Source: CAVSRC01 sp963732845 (GTDB lineage: Bacteria > Pseudomonadota > Alphaproteobacteria > Rhizobiales > Kaistiaceae). Taken from it: a DNA stretch of 64,000 bases. The position numbers and the translations under genes were made by a program. Location of the stretch: positions 62,001 to 126,000 of the forward strand of contig CAVTBE010000015.1 in NCBI GenBank assembly GCA_963732845.1. The letters run 5' to 3'. Position 1 is the stretch's first letter, and each line of letters starts with the position of its first letter. Shown piece after piece: positions 24,835 to 33,371 of the stretch. The notes under the pieces are model-generated. The model was given only the letters and a program-made list of their open reading frames with translations. It made no database searches and was not told the DNA's origin.

Positions 24835-25530
24835 CTACGGGCCGAGGCCGAGCAGCGCCGGCAGTTCGGCCAGCGTCGTCATTTGCGCCGCCGGCGTGCC
24901 CGGCAGGCGCTCGCGCTGCTGGCCGGTGCGGTTGCACCACACCACCGTCATGCCGAAGGCCGCGGCGGCATGGACGTCCCAGGCGTTGGACGACTGGAAG
25001 GCTATGCTCCCGGCCGGCACGCCGAGCCGGTCGACGGCAAGCTGGTAGACCTTTGGGTGCGGCTTGAACACGCCGGCCGCTTCGACCGAGAGCACCTCAT
25101 CGAACAGCGCGTCGAGCTTCGCGGCCGAGACGAGCGCCGCCAGCATGGCGGGCGTGCCGTTGGAAAGGATCGCGATCTTGAGGCCGGCCGCCTTCAGCCG
25201 GGCAAGCACGCCCGGCACTTCCGCGAACGGCGCGAGGCTCAGATAAAGGTCCATCAGCCGCTGGCGCAGATCCGGCCGGTCGAGCCCAAGCGTCTCCAGA
25301 GAGAAGTCGAGCGCATCGCCGGTCACTTGCCAGAAGTCGGCGTGCCGCCCCTGCGCCGCGCGCAGCCAAGTATAGGCGAGCTGCTTGTCGCGCCACAGCG
25401 CGTTCAGCCGGTCGGCCTCCGGCCCGATGTCGGCCCGGCAGGCCGCCACCGCCGAGGCGATGTCGAACAGCGTGCCATAGGCATCGAAGATGCAAACGCG
25501 GATTCCGGCAAGCGGCGCGGCGGTGGTCAT
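24835..25530 (-). CDS. HAD-family haloacid dehalogenase, type II
   Basis: 231 residues of the L-2-haloacid dehalogenase group. Nucleophile motif I is VCIFDAYGTLFD (first Asp catalytic), motif II ILSNGTPAML, motif III KPHPKVYQLAVDRLG, and the typical FQSSNAWDVHAAAAFG. The cap domain lies at about 20-90. The reaction is likely hydrolytic dehalogenation of 2-haloalkanoic acids or of a phosphate-free natural analogue; substrates of most homologues are untested. It lies just downstream of the transporter-kinase gene on the same strand with a short gap and could be co-transcribed. Confidence 0.85.
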   Translation of the reverse strand: MTTAAPLAGIRVCIFDAYGTLFDIASAVAACRADIGPEADRLNALWRDKQLAYTWLRAAQGRHADFWQVTGDALDFSLETLGLDRPDLRQRLMDLYLSLAPFAEVPGVLARLKAAGLKIAILSNGTPAMLAALVSAAKLDALFDEVLSVEAAGVFKPHPKVYQLAVDRLGVPAGSIAFQSSNAWDVHAAAAFGMTVVWCNRTGQQRERLPGTPAAQMTTLAELPALLGLGP

Positions 25531-25533
25531 CGT

Positions 25534-28299
25534 CTATTTCGCTCCGGCAAGGTCGGGGGCGGTTGCCGGCGCCTGGATGGGCTCGCCGACGCCGGGCAGG
25601 AAGACCGAGAAGGTCGCGCCCTTGCCCGGTGGCGAGTCGACCCAGATCCGCCCGCCGTGATGCTCGACGATATGGCGCGAGATGGTCAGGCCGAGCCCGC
25701 TGCCCGACGGCCGGCCGGTGTTGCGGTCGCGCGCCTTGGCGAATTTCTCGAAGATGATCTGCTGGTCCTGCGGGCCGACGCCTTCGCCGTTGTCGGTCAC
25801 CTCGACCAGATAGCCGCCGCTGTAATTCTTGCCCGTCACCCAGACATGGCCGTGCCGTGGGTCGGCGAATTTTGCCGCGTTGGACAAGAGGTTGATGAAC
25901 ACCTGCATCAGCCGGTCGCGATCGGCATGGACCATGCGCTCGGCCGGTTCGACGGCGGCCTCGACATCGCCATGGGCGCCGTGGAACAGGCCGCCGGTCG
26001 CCGCAGCGGCGTCCTCCAGCGTTTGCGCCGGATCGACCTCGCCCATGCTCCAGTCGGCCTGGCCCTGCTCCAGCCGGGTCAGGTCGAGGATGGTGTCGAG
26101 CAGGCGGGTCAGCCGCTGTGTCTCGCTCTGGATGATGGCGAGATAGCGCTCGGTCTGTTCGAGGGTGAGGTCGCCCGGTTCGCTGAGGATCTCCGAGAAG
26201 CTGCGGATCGAGGTCAGCGGCGTACGCAGCTCGTGGCTGACGGTCGACAAAAAATCGTCCTTGAGCCGGTCAAGCTCCTTGAGCTGTGCATTGGCGTGGG
26301 TCAGTTCGCGCGCCGTCACCTCCAGCTCGCGCGATTTCTGTTCCAGTTCGCGGCTGTAGGCGATCACCTGCTGGGTCTCTTCGAGGATCGCGATCATTTC
26401 CTCGAAGCTCAGCATCTCGCCCTTGGCGATGGCCGCCACCATCGCCCGCGCCGATGCCGCGCCGATGCTGCCGGCGAGCAGCCGCTCGACAAAGGCGATC
26501 AGCTCGGTATCGGCCTCCAGCCGCTCGCCGATGTCGACGCCACGCTTGCGGGCGTATTCGCTGAGCGCGCGCGTCGCGCGCTCCGGGCCGATGAAGCGCT
26601 GCAGAAGCGCGGTCAGCTCGTCGAGTGCGGCCGAGCGGCGCCAGATCTCCGCCTCGCCCGGCGGCCGCCGGAAGACGTCGACGAAGGCGATCGCCTGGAC
26701 CCGCTCGATCAGGTCCTGCTGCGTGAACAGCGACACCAGCACGTAGCCGCCGATATTGGCGGCCATGCTCCAGAACAGTGCGTGGGTCAGCGGGTCCCAG
26801 CCGGTGAGGCCGAACAGCGCCTCGGGCTGGAGGAGGGCGATGTGCCACGGTCCGTTGAGGATCGCCTCCGACATGACGCCGCTGCGCGCCAGCAGCGGCA
26901 CCAGCATCGTGTATCCCCAGGTGAGAAAGCCCAGCGCCAGCCCGGTGACCGCGCCCAGCCGCGTGGCATTGCGCCAGAACAGCCCGCCGACGATCGCCGG
27001 CACGAACTGCGCCGCAACCGCGAAGGAGACCAGACCGATCTGGGCGAGCGGGCCGGAGTCGCCGGTGACGCGGTAATAGGCGTAGCCGAGCAGCAGGATG
27101 GCGAAGATGCCCGCCCGCCGGATGAACAGGAGAAGCTGGCTGAGGTCGCCGCGCGCGTCGAGCTTGAGCCAGCGGATGCGCAAGAGCGCCGGCATCACCA
27201 GATCGTTGCACACCATGGTCGACAGAGCGATCGCCGCCACCGCCACCATCGCCGTCGCCGAGGACAGGCCGCCGATGAAGGCGGCGAGCGCCAGCGCGTT
27301 CTGCCCCTGGGTGATCGGTACGGTCAGCACGTAGAAGTCGGGATTGGCTTCCGGCGGCAGCAGCGTCAGGCCGGCGGCCGCGATCGGCAGCGCAAACAGG
27401 CTCATCAGCAGCAGGTAGAGCGGGAACAGCCAGGCGGCGGTCGCCAGATGCCGCTCATTGACGTTCTCGACGATGGTGATGTGGAACTGGCGCGGCAGGC
27501 AGATGATCGCCGCCATCGACAGGAAGGTCATGGTGAGGAAGCGCGCCGCATCGCCTTCCGGCAGGAGGACCAGGTCGTTGAGCGCCGGTGCCAGCTTCGC
27601 CTCGGCCTCGCCGATGCCCGGGCCGAAGGCGAGCACGACATAGATGCCGACCGCCAGGAAGGCGAGGAACTTGACGCAGGATTCGAAGGCAATGGCCGCC
27701 ACCATGCCCTCGTGGTGTTCGTTGGCGTCGATGTGGCGGGTGCCGAACAGGATGGCGAAGATCGCCATGCCGATGGCGGTCAGGAACGCCGCATCGCCGA
27801 GGATGCTGGGCGGCGTGCCGGTGAGCGTGCCGTTGATGTCGGCGTTCAGCGTGTAGTTGACCAGCACGGCGAAGGAGGTGGAGACCGCCTTTAGCTGCAG
27901 CGCGATGTAGGGCATCGCGCCGACCATGGCGATGACCGTGACCAGCATGCCGAGCAGCGCGCTCTTGCCGTAGCGCGAGGCGATGAAATCGGCGATCGAG
28001 GTGATGCGCTGCGACTTCGAGATGCGCGAGATCTTGCGCAGCAGGAACCACCAGCCGAGGAAGACGATGGTCGGGCCGGTATAGATGGTGATGAACTCGA
28101 CGCCGCGGCGGGCGGCGGTACCGACGGCGCCGTAGAAGGTCCACGATGTGCAATAGACGCCGAGCGACAGCGTGTAGACCAGCGGCGAGCGGATGAGGCT
28201 GCGGCCGCTCAGCGCGCGCCGGTCGCCGTACCAGGCGATGGCGAAGAGCACCCCGAGATAGGCCAGCGCGACGACGATGACGGCGGTTGAGCTGGCCAC
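25534..28299 (-). CDS. SLC5-type transporter / STAC / sensor histidine kinase fusion (CbrA-like)
   Basis: 921 residues. Residues 1 to about 490 form a sodium:solute symporter-like membrane domain with some 13 helices (SPLVYTLSLGVYCTSWTFYGAVG near the start). Residues about 515-610 match the STAC linker, with the hallmark ERLLAGSIGAASARAMVA. The kinase has its phospho-acceptor His689 in SHELRTPLTSIRSFSEIL, N-box FINLLSNAAKF, G1 DNGEGVG and G2 GSGLGLTI. CbrA relatives sense and transport amino or organic acids. The response regulator two genes upstream is the probable partner. Confidence 0.9.
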   Translation of the reverse strand: MASSTAVIVVALAYLGVLFAIAWYGDRRALSGRSLIRSPLVYTLSLGVYCTSWTFYGAVGTAARRGVEFITIYTGPTIVFLGWWFLLRKISRISKSQRITSIADFIASRYGKSALLGMLVTVIAMVGAMPYIALQLKAVSTSFAVLVNYTLNADINGTLTGTPPSILGDAAFLTAIGMAIFAILFGTRHIDANEHHEGMVAAIAFESCVKFLAFLAVGIYVVLAFGPGIGEAEAKLAPALNDLVLLPEGDAARFLTMTFLSMAAIICLPRQFHITIVENVNERHLATAAWLFPLYLLLMSLFALPIAAAGLTLLPPEANPDFYVLTVPITQGQNALALAAFIGGLSSATAMVAVAAIALSTMVCNDLVMPALLRIRWLKLDARGDLSQLLLFIRRAGIFAILLLGYAYYRVTGDSGPLAQIGLVSFAVAAQFVPAIVGGLFWRNATRLGAVTGLALGFLTWGYTMLVPLLARSGVMSEAILNGPWHIALLQPEALFGLTGWDPLTHALFWSMAANIGGYVLVSLFTQQDLIERVQAIAFVDVFRRPPGEAEIWRRSAALDELTALLQRFIGPERATRALSEYARKRGVDIGERLEADTELIAFVERLLAGSIGAASARAMVAAIAKGEMLSFEEMIAILEETQQVIAYSRELEQKSRELEVTARELTHANAQLKELDRLKDDFLSTVSHELRTPLTSIRSFSEILSEPGDLTLEQTERYLAIIQSETQRLTRLLDTILDLTRLEQGQADWSMGEVDPAQTLEDAAAATGGLFHGAHGDVEAAVEPAERMVHADRDRLMQVFINLLSNAAKFADPRHGHVWVTGKNYSGGYLVEVTDNGEGVGPQDQQIIFEKFAKARDRNTGRPSGSGLGLTISRHIVEHHGGRIWVDSPPGKGATFSVFLPGVGEPIQAPATAPDLAGAK

Positions 28300-28305
28300 G
28301 CCCTG

Positions 28306-28572
28306 TCAACTCCGCTCGGCCGGCTCCGCCTCGCTGCCCGCCGCTTCGCCGTCGGCGACCATGAACTGCGCCAGCCAGCCGCCCGCGGCGATGGCGATCA
28401 GCCACACCGCGAAGCAATAGACGTGCAGCAGCGGGATGCCGAAGACCAGAACCGGCGCATTGAAGATGGCCAGGATCGGCGGCGTCAGCAGAAGGAAGGC
28501 GACGACCGGCAGCACGAAGGCGCGGTCCGCCAGCCGCCCTCCGGTCCTGACCAGGGCTGGATCACGCTTCAC
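28306..28572 (-). CDS. small two-helix membrane protein
   Basis: 88 residues with two strong hydrophobic helices (AFVLPVVAFLLLTPPILAIF and LHVYCFAVWLIAIAAGGWLA) and charged ends. Size and position resemble the small DUF3311/DUF4212-type partners that accompany solute symporters. It overlaps the response regulator by eleven bases and ends six bases before the transporter-kinase gene, so the three form one transcription unit. No function can be assigned from sequence. Confidence 0.65.
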   Translation of the reverse strand: MKRDPALVRTGGRLADRAFVLPVVAFLLLTPPILAIFNAPVLVFGIPLLHVYCFAVWLIAIAAGGWLAQFMVADGEAAGSEAEPAERS

Positions 28573-28951
28573 GGGGCTCGTCCTCGCCGGTCAGCAGCGC
28601 GCGCACCCGTTCGACCACGTCGCGATTGGAAAACGGCTTGGTGACGTAGTCGTCGACGCCAAGCTCGACCGCCTTGCGGCGGTCCTTCTCGTGGCCCTTG
28701 GCGGTGAGCATGATGACCCGCGGCGGCTTGTCGCCGGCCACGCTGCGGATCGCCGAGACCACCTCGAAGCCGTCGAAGCCGGGCAGCATGATGTCGAGCA
28801 GGACGAGATCGGGCTTGATCCGCCGCGCCATCTCCACGGTCGACGGGCCGTCATGCGTGACGCTCACGTCGTAGCCCGCCCGCCGCATCAGGAAGGACAG
28901 GGCCTCGACGAGATTGCGCTCATCCTCAGCAACGAGAACCGACTGGGCCAC
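28562..28951 (-). CDS. single-domain response regulator
   Basis: 129 residues from GTG 28951, chosen because GAGGGAGGGGG lies immediately upstream; an in-frame start 13 codons earlier is less convincing. Receiver domain only: acidic pocket VAEDERN, phospho-acceptor Asp53 in LVLLDIMLPG, Thr in VIMLTAKG, and Lys in DYVTKPF. There is no output domain, as in CheY/DivK types. It heads the operon with the small membrane protein and the SLC5-STAC kinase and is the likely phosphate receiver. Confidence 0.88.
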   Translation of the reverse strand: MAQSVLVAEDERNLVEALSFLMRRAGYDVSVTHDGPSTVEMARRIKPDLVLLDIMLPGFDGFEVVSAIRSVAGDKPPRVIMLTAKGHEKDRRKAVELGVDDYVTKPFSNRDVVERVRALLTGEDEPREA

Positions 28952-29039
28952 AGCCCCCTCCCTCGGGTCGCTTCGCGCCAACACCTCCACCCTGCTGCCG
29001 CCGGCCCGTTTGGCGCCGAAGCATATAGACGTCCACAGA

Positions 29040-30611
29040 TCATGTCACCGGCACCGGCAGCAGCCCGCCGGGCAGCGGCACCCGGTCGAAGGCGCGGTGG
29101 ACGCAGTCCTCGCGCGGGCACTGCCGGCAGGTGACGCCGATGGGAACGATGGTACGCGCCGCCGCCAGATCCAGCCCGTCGGCATAGACGAAGCGATGGG
29201 CGTGCTCGACGGCGCAGCCGATCATCACGGCGTGATGGCCGGCGGTGTCGCGGCCGCCGGGTTCGGCCACGTCGGCGCGGGCGACGCACAGAAAGGTCTC
29301 GCCGTCCGGCAGCCGGCCGACCTGGCTGACCACGCGCCCCGGCGAGGCAAAGGCGTGGTGGACGATCCAGCGCGGGCAGGCGCCGCCATAGCGCGGCAGG
29401 CGCAGCCCCGAGGCGGAGAAGCGCTTGGAGATGTTGCCGGCGATATCGGTGCGCAGGAAATGCAGCGGCACGCCCTCGGCGCCCGGGCGGCGCAGCGTGG
29501 TCAGCCGGTGGCACACCTGCTCGAAGCTGGCATCGAAGCGGTGACCGATGCGCACGACGTCGAAGCGCAGCTCGTCGGCAGCGGCACGGAACGGTCCGTA
29601 AGGCATCAGCACGGCGCCGGCGAAATAGTTCGCCAGCGCCTTGTTGAGGCGCGGGCCGGCGCCCGGCGAAGCCAGTCCGGCCGACTCGACGATCTCGTCG
29701 AGCAGGGCCCCGCAGGTCCGCATGCCGATCAGCCGGGCAAACCGAAAGCGCACGCTCGAGCGCGCCAGTTCGTCGGAAAGCAGGAATCTTGCCCCGTCCA
29801 GGCGCTCGCCCGCCGGCGTCACCTCGGTCGCCGGCACGAAGCTGACGGCGATGCGCAGCCTGCCCTCCAGGTGATCGCGCAGCGCCTCCAGCGACGATTG
29901 TCCGGCGGGGAGCTGCGCCAGGGTGCGCTCGGCCGCCGCCTCCAGGCGGGGAAAGTGGTTGGCGTGGTCGGAGATGAAGTCCTCGATCTCCTCGCGCGGG
30001 GCGGGGCGGGGCCGCCGGGCACCGCGGCCGCTGAGGAAATCGAACATGTCGCCGGCACGCGCCGCCAGCATTTCGGCTTCCGCCACCAGCGTGTTGACGA
30101 AGCCGATGCGCTCGTTGTCCGACAGGTCACCGTAGTCCTTCAGGATTTCCGAATAGGAGCGGATGGTGGTGATCAGCGCCAGGATCTGGTTGCTGACCTC
30201 GAACAGGAACGAATCGCCGCCGAGGCGCTCGCCGAGCAGGTCGGAGCGCAGGCGCGCCTCGCGATAGGCGCGGTAGAGGCCGAGGATGGCGCGCGCCGCG
30301 CGCGGATTGTGGGCGACAAGCTCCGCCGCGTCGGCGGCGCTGAGGTCGACGCCGATGATGCCGGCGTCGGCGGCGACCTCGCCCAGCTCGGCAATCAGTC
30401 GTGCCTCCTCGGTGCCCGCCAGCGACCGGCTGTCGAGACCGACGGCATCTGCGATGCGGTGCAGGAGCGCGCCACCGATCGGCCGCTTGTTGTGCTCGAT
30501 GAGGTTCAGGTAGCTCGCCGATATGCCGACCTGGCTGGCGAGTCCCTGCTGCGACTTGCCAAGCTCCTGGCGTCGCTTGCGAATTCTGTGTCCGACAGGA
30601 GCCCGGGCCAT
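29040..30611 (-). CDS. XRE-family regulator of the ScfR/RamB type (DUF2083)
   Basis: 523 residues from ATG 30611, which has GGGGAGG eight bases upstream. The N-terminal HTH_3 is RIRKRRQELGKSQQGLASQVGISASYLNLIEHNKRP. An ImmA/IrrE-like region follows (about 290-360), then the C-terminal DUF2083 with the cysteine cluster CRQCPREDC. Characterised relatives (RamB, ScfR/MccR) control acetate, glyoxylate or propionyl-CoA genes. Residues 140-157 look like a kinase H-box (SNQILALITTIRSYSEIL) with Asn141 in place of His. Divergent from a liv-type importer, which it may control. Confidence 0.85.
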   Translation of the reverse strand: MARAPVGHRIRKRRQELGKSQQGLASQVGISASYLNLIEHNKRPIGGALLHRIADAVGLDSRSLAGTEEARLIAELGEVAADAGIIGVDLSAADAAELVAHNPRAARAILGLYRAYREARLRSDLLGERLGGDSFLFEVSNQILALITTIRSYSEILKDYGDLSDNERIGFVNTLVAEAEMLAARAGDMFDFLSGRGARRPRPAPREEIEDFISDHANHFPRLEAAAERTLAQLPAGQSSLEALRDHLEGRLRIAVSFVPATEVTPAGERLDGARFLLSDELARSSVRFRFARLIGMRTCGALLDEIVESAGLASPGAGPRLNKALANYFAGAVLMPYGPFRAAADELRFDVVRIGHRFDASFEQVCHRLTTLRRPGAEGVPLHFLRTDIAGNISKRFSASGLRLPRYGGACPRWIVHHAFASPGRVVSQVGRLPDGETFLCVARADVAEPGGRDTAGHHAVMIGCAVEHAHRFVYADGLDLAAARTIVPIGVTCRQCPREDCVHRAFDRVPLPGGLLPVPVT

Positions 30612-30628
30612 GGCGCGCCTCCCCACCC

Positions 30629-30645
30629 TTGTAATATCTTTACAA
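30629..30645. promoter_or_regulatory. inverted repeat TTGTAA-N5-TTACAA
   Basis: Perfect six-base arms, 17 bases upstream of the XRE regulator start. A good candidate for its autoregulatory operator. Confidence 0.5.
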
Positions 30646-30690
30646 TCTTACGGCTGGCAATGCAATAAGTTGACAAATAATAGCAATGAA

Positions 30691-30707
30691 ATCAATCATT
30701 TATTGAT
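30691..30707. promoter_or_regulatory. inverted repeat ATCAAT-N5-ATTGAT
   Basis: Perfect six-base arms with the same five-base spacing as the repeat at 30629. It lies between two TTGACA hexamers (30670-30675 and 30711-30716) in the regulator/importer divergent region. Probably the operator or promoter region of the importer operon. Confidence 0.45.
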
Positions 30708-30814
30708 CACTTGACAATCGCTGTTAGGGTGCATGCCGGGGGAAGGGAAAAAAAGAATACTCTCGAGGTTCGATCCTCGGCCCCGCACGAAACGGAAACG
30801 ACCGGAGGATCTAC

Positions 30815-32224
30815 ATGACAGACCGCAAGTCGCGGCTGATAACGCCGCTTACGCGGCGCGCCATCCTGAAGGGATCGCTCGCCACGACCGCCGGCCTGGG
30901 CGCACTCAGCCTGGGCGGTGTGGGGCCGCTGCATTTCGTTCGCAATGCCTGGGCCGATGAGATGCCGATCGGCAATTACCCGAAGGCGACTTCGGGCTCG
31001 AGCATCACGCTTGGCTTCAACGTTCCCCAGAGCGGCCCCTATGCCGACGAGGGCAACGACGAGCTGAAGGCCTACAAGCTGGCCGTCAAGCACCTCAATG
31101 GCGAGGGCGACGGTGGCCTGCTCAATACGATGTCGCCCAAGGCCCTCAAGGGCAACGGCATCCTCGGCAAGAAGGTCGAGTATGTCAGCGGCGACACGCA
31201 GACCAAGTCCGATGCCGCTCGCGCAGCTGCCAAGCAGATGATCGAGAAGGACGGCGCCATCATGATCACCGGCGGCTCGTCGTCGGGCGTGGCGGTGGCC
31301 GTGCAGTCGCTCTGCCAGGAAGCCGGTATCATCTTCATGGCCGGCCTCACCCATTCGAACGACACCACCGGCAAGGACCGTCGCCGTTATGGCTTCCGCC
31401 ATTTCTTCGACGCCTACATGTCCGGCCAGGCACTCGGCCCGATCCTCGCCGAAAAGTACGGCAAAGACCGCGTCGCCTACCACCTGACCGCCGACTACAC
31501 CTGGGGCTGGACCCAGGAGAAGTCGATGAAGGACGCCACCGAGAAGGAAGGCTGGAAGACGGTCGCCACCGTGCGCACTCCGCTCGGCGCGCCGGACTTC
31601 TCGCAGTACATCACGCCGGTGCTGAATTCGGGCGCCGACGTGCTCATCCTGAACCATTACGGCGGGGACATGGTCCACTCGCTGAAGCAGGCAATCCAGT
31701 TCGGTCTGCGCGACAAGCAGGCCAACGGCAAGCAGTTCGAGATCGTCGTGCCGCTCATCTCCGAGCTCATGGCGGCCGGCGCCGGCGATGCCATCAAGGG
31801 CATTCTCGGCACCTCGAACTGGAACTGGAAGCTGCCCGACGACGGCACCAAGGCGCTGACCAAGTCCTTCGGCGCCGAATACGGGGCGCCGCCCTCGCAG
31901 GCCGCGCAGACCTGCTACGTGCAGGCGCTGCTCTATGCCAACGCCGTTGAGACGGCCGGCACCTTCTATCCGCCGGAAGTCATCAAGGCGCTTGAGGGCT
32001 TCAAGTTCGACGGCATGGGCAACGGCCCGACCGAGTACCGCGCTGCCGATCACCAGTGCTTCAAGGATGTGCTGGTGGTGCAGGGCAACGAGAAGCCGGA
32101 GAACCAGTTCGACCTTCTCAACGTTGTGAAGGTGGTGCCGCGCGCACAGGTCGAGTACGACCCGAACAATCCGGACTTCAACCCGGACGGCAAGGCCGAC
32201 CTCGGCCCCTACGTGCCGGGCTAG
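30815..32224 (+). CDS. branched-chain amino-acid-type ABC transporter substrate-binding protein
   Basis: 469 residues from ATG 30815 (CGGAGGA upstream). The N terminus LTRRAILKGSLATTAGLGALSLGG is a twin-arginine-like signal, implying export of a folded protein. The mature part is a type I periplasmic binding fold: ITLGFNVPQSGPYADEG, GVAVAVQSLCQEAGIIFMAG (split lobes), and TADYTWGW. The 40-residue insertion around LLNTMSPKALKG is longer than in LivJ. It is followed by a hairpin and the permease/ATPase genes. Ligand unknown; LIV-type systems also import amides, urea, aromatic acids and other compounds. Confidence 0.88.
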   Translation: MTDRKSRLITPLTRRAILKGSLATTAGLGALSLGGVGPLHFVRNAWADEMPIGNYPKATSGSSITLGFNVPQSGPYADEGNDELKAYKLAVKHLNGEGDGGLLNTMSPKALKGNGILGKKVEYVSGDTQTKSDAARAAAKQMIEKDGAIMITGGSSSGVAVAVQSLCQEAGIIFMAGLTHSNDTTGKDRRRYGFRHFFDAYMSGQALGPILAEKYGKDRVAYHLTADYTWGWTQEKSMKDATEKEGWKTVATVRTPLGAPDFSQYITPVLNSGADVLILNHYGGDMVHSLKQAIQFGLRDKQANGKQFEIVVPLISELMAAGAGDAIKGILGTSNWNWKLPDDGTKALTKSFGAEYGAPPSQAAQTCYVQALLYANAVETAGTFYPPEVIKALEGFKFDGMGNGPTEYRAADHQCFKDVLVVQGNEKPENQFDLLNVVKVVPRAQVEYDPNNPDFNPDGKADLGPYVPG

Positions 32225-32240
32225 GTCCCGCTTAACGCGA

Positions 32241-32278
32241 CGGCCGGCCGCTCCTTGGTGGGCGGCCGGCCGCTTTTT
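32241..32278 (+). terminator. hairpin with T-run after the binding-protein gene
   Basis: Perfect 11-bp stem CGGCCGGCCGC / GCGGCCGGCCG with a ten-base loop, followed by CTTTTT. A good intrinsic terminator. Because the permease genes follow in the same direction, it probably lets only part of the transcripts through, giving excess binding protein. Confidence 0.8.
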
Positions 32279-32347
32279 CGACTATTCCCGCAGCGTATGG
32301 CTGTCGGTGTAAGCTGTGCGCGCGGCAAAGCTGGGCGGGTGGGAACC

Positions 32348-33367
32348 ATGCTGGACGCAATCGTCCTTCAATTGCTCAACGGGCTCGACAAGGGCGGCGC
32401 CTACGCTCTGATCGCGCTCGGCCTGACGCTCGTCTTCGGCACGTTGGGCGTGGTCAATTTCGCCCACGGCGCCCTGTTCATGCTCGGCGCCTTCTGCACG
32501 GTCGCCTTCGAAAACCTCCTGACGCTGTCGACCAAGGTCAAGGATCCCTCCGTGACCTTCTTCGATGCCTACAAGGAGCTGCCCTACCTGAAGATCTGGT
32601 TCGGCGATGCCGGCCAGACCATCATCGACTACGCCGTGCCGCTGTCGATCCTGTTCGCCATACCTGTCATGCTGCTGATCGGGCTGGCGATGGAACGCGG
32701 GCTTATCCAGTTCTTCTACAAGCGGCCGCACGCCGAACAGATCCTGGTGACCTTCGGGCTGGCCATCGTGCTGCAGGAGATTGTCAAGGCGATCTGGGGC
32801 GCCAATCCGGTGCCGATCACCGCGCCACCGCTTCTCGCCGGCAGCGCCAATGTCGGCGCATGGCTGGGGCTGGGCACCGGTGTTGTCTATCCCTGGTGGC
32901 GCCTGACCTATCTCGGCTTTTCCATCGTCATCATCACGGTCGTCTTCGCCTTCCTGCAATTCACCACCTACGGCATGGTGGTGCGTGCCGGCATGCGCGA
33001 TCGCGAGACGGTCGGCTTCCTCGGCATCAACATCCAGCGGCGCTTCACCACCGTCTTCGGCATCGCCGCCATCGTCGCCGGGCTCGCCGGCGTCATGTAT
33101 TCGCCCATCGTGTCGCCAAGCTACACCATGGGCATGGAGTTCCTCGTGCTTTCCTTCGTCGTGGTCGTCGTCGGCGGCATGGGGTCGCTCGCCGGCGCCA
33201 TCCTCGCCGGCTTCCTGCTCGGCGTGCTGCAGTCCTTCGCATCGATGAACGAGATCAAGCAGATCATTCCCGGCATCGACCAGATCATCATCTACCTCGT
33301 CGCGGTGGTGGTGCTGCTTCTCCGGCCGCGCGGCCTCCTCGGCCGCACCGGCGTGATGGAGAGCTGA
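32348..33367 (+). CDS. livH: branched-chain amino-acid-type ABC permease (LivH)
   Basis: 339 residues from ATG 32348; longer in-frame starts run into the terminator region. LivH landmarks are LQLLNGLDKGGAYALIALGLTLVFGTLGVVNFAHGALF (in parts), ERGLIQFFYKRPHAEQILVTFGL, and the coupling segment VRAGMRDRETVGFLGIN. About eight helices. It pairs with the adjacent LivM-type permease as the inner-membrane channel. Confidence 0.9.
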   Translation: MLDAIVLQLLNGLDKGGAYALIALGLTLVFGTLGVVNFAHGALFMLGAFCTVAFENLLTLSTKVKDPSVTFFDAYKELPYLKIWFGDAGQTIIDYAVPLSILFAIPVMLLIGLAMERGLIQFFYKRPHAEQILVTFGLAIVLQEIVKAIWGANPVPITAPPLLAGSANVGAWLGLGTGVVYPWWRLTYLGFSIVIITVVFAFLQFTTYGMVVRAGMRDRETVGFLGINIQRRFTTVFGIAAIVAGLAGVMYSPIVSPSYTMGMEFLVLSFVVVVVGGMGSLAGAILAGFLLGVLQSFASMNEIKQIIPGIDQIIIYLVAVVVLLLRPRGLLGRTGVMES

Positions 33368-33371
33368 AGCC

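Noticed and set aside
24814..27894. A 1026-codon open frame on the plus strand
   Set aside because: Shadow of the SLC5-STAC-kinase gene. Composition (Arg, Gln, His, Glu runs) is typical of antisense frames in GC-rich DNA.
30764..30779. CGAGG-TTCGAT-CCTCG followed by CCCCGCA, resembling a tRNA 3' end or attachment site
   Set aside because: The T-loop is one base short, no other tRNA arms precede it, and no integrase or second copy was found; treated as a leader hairpin.
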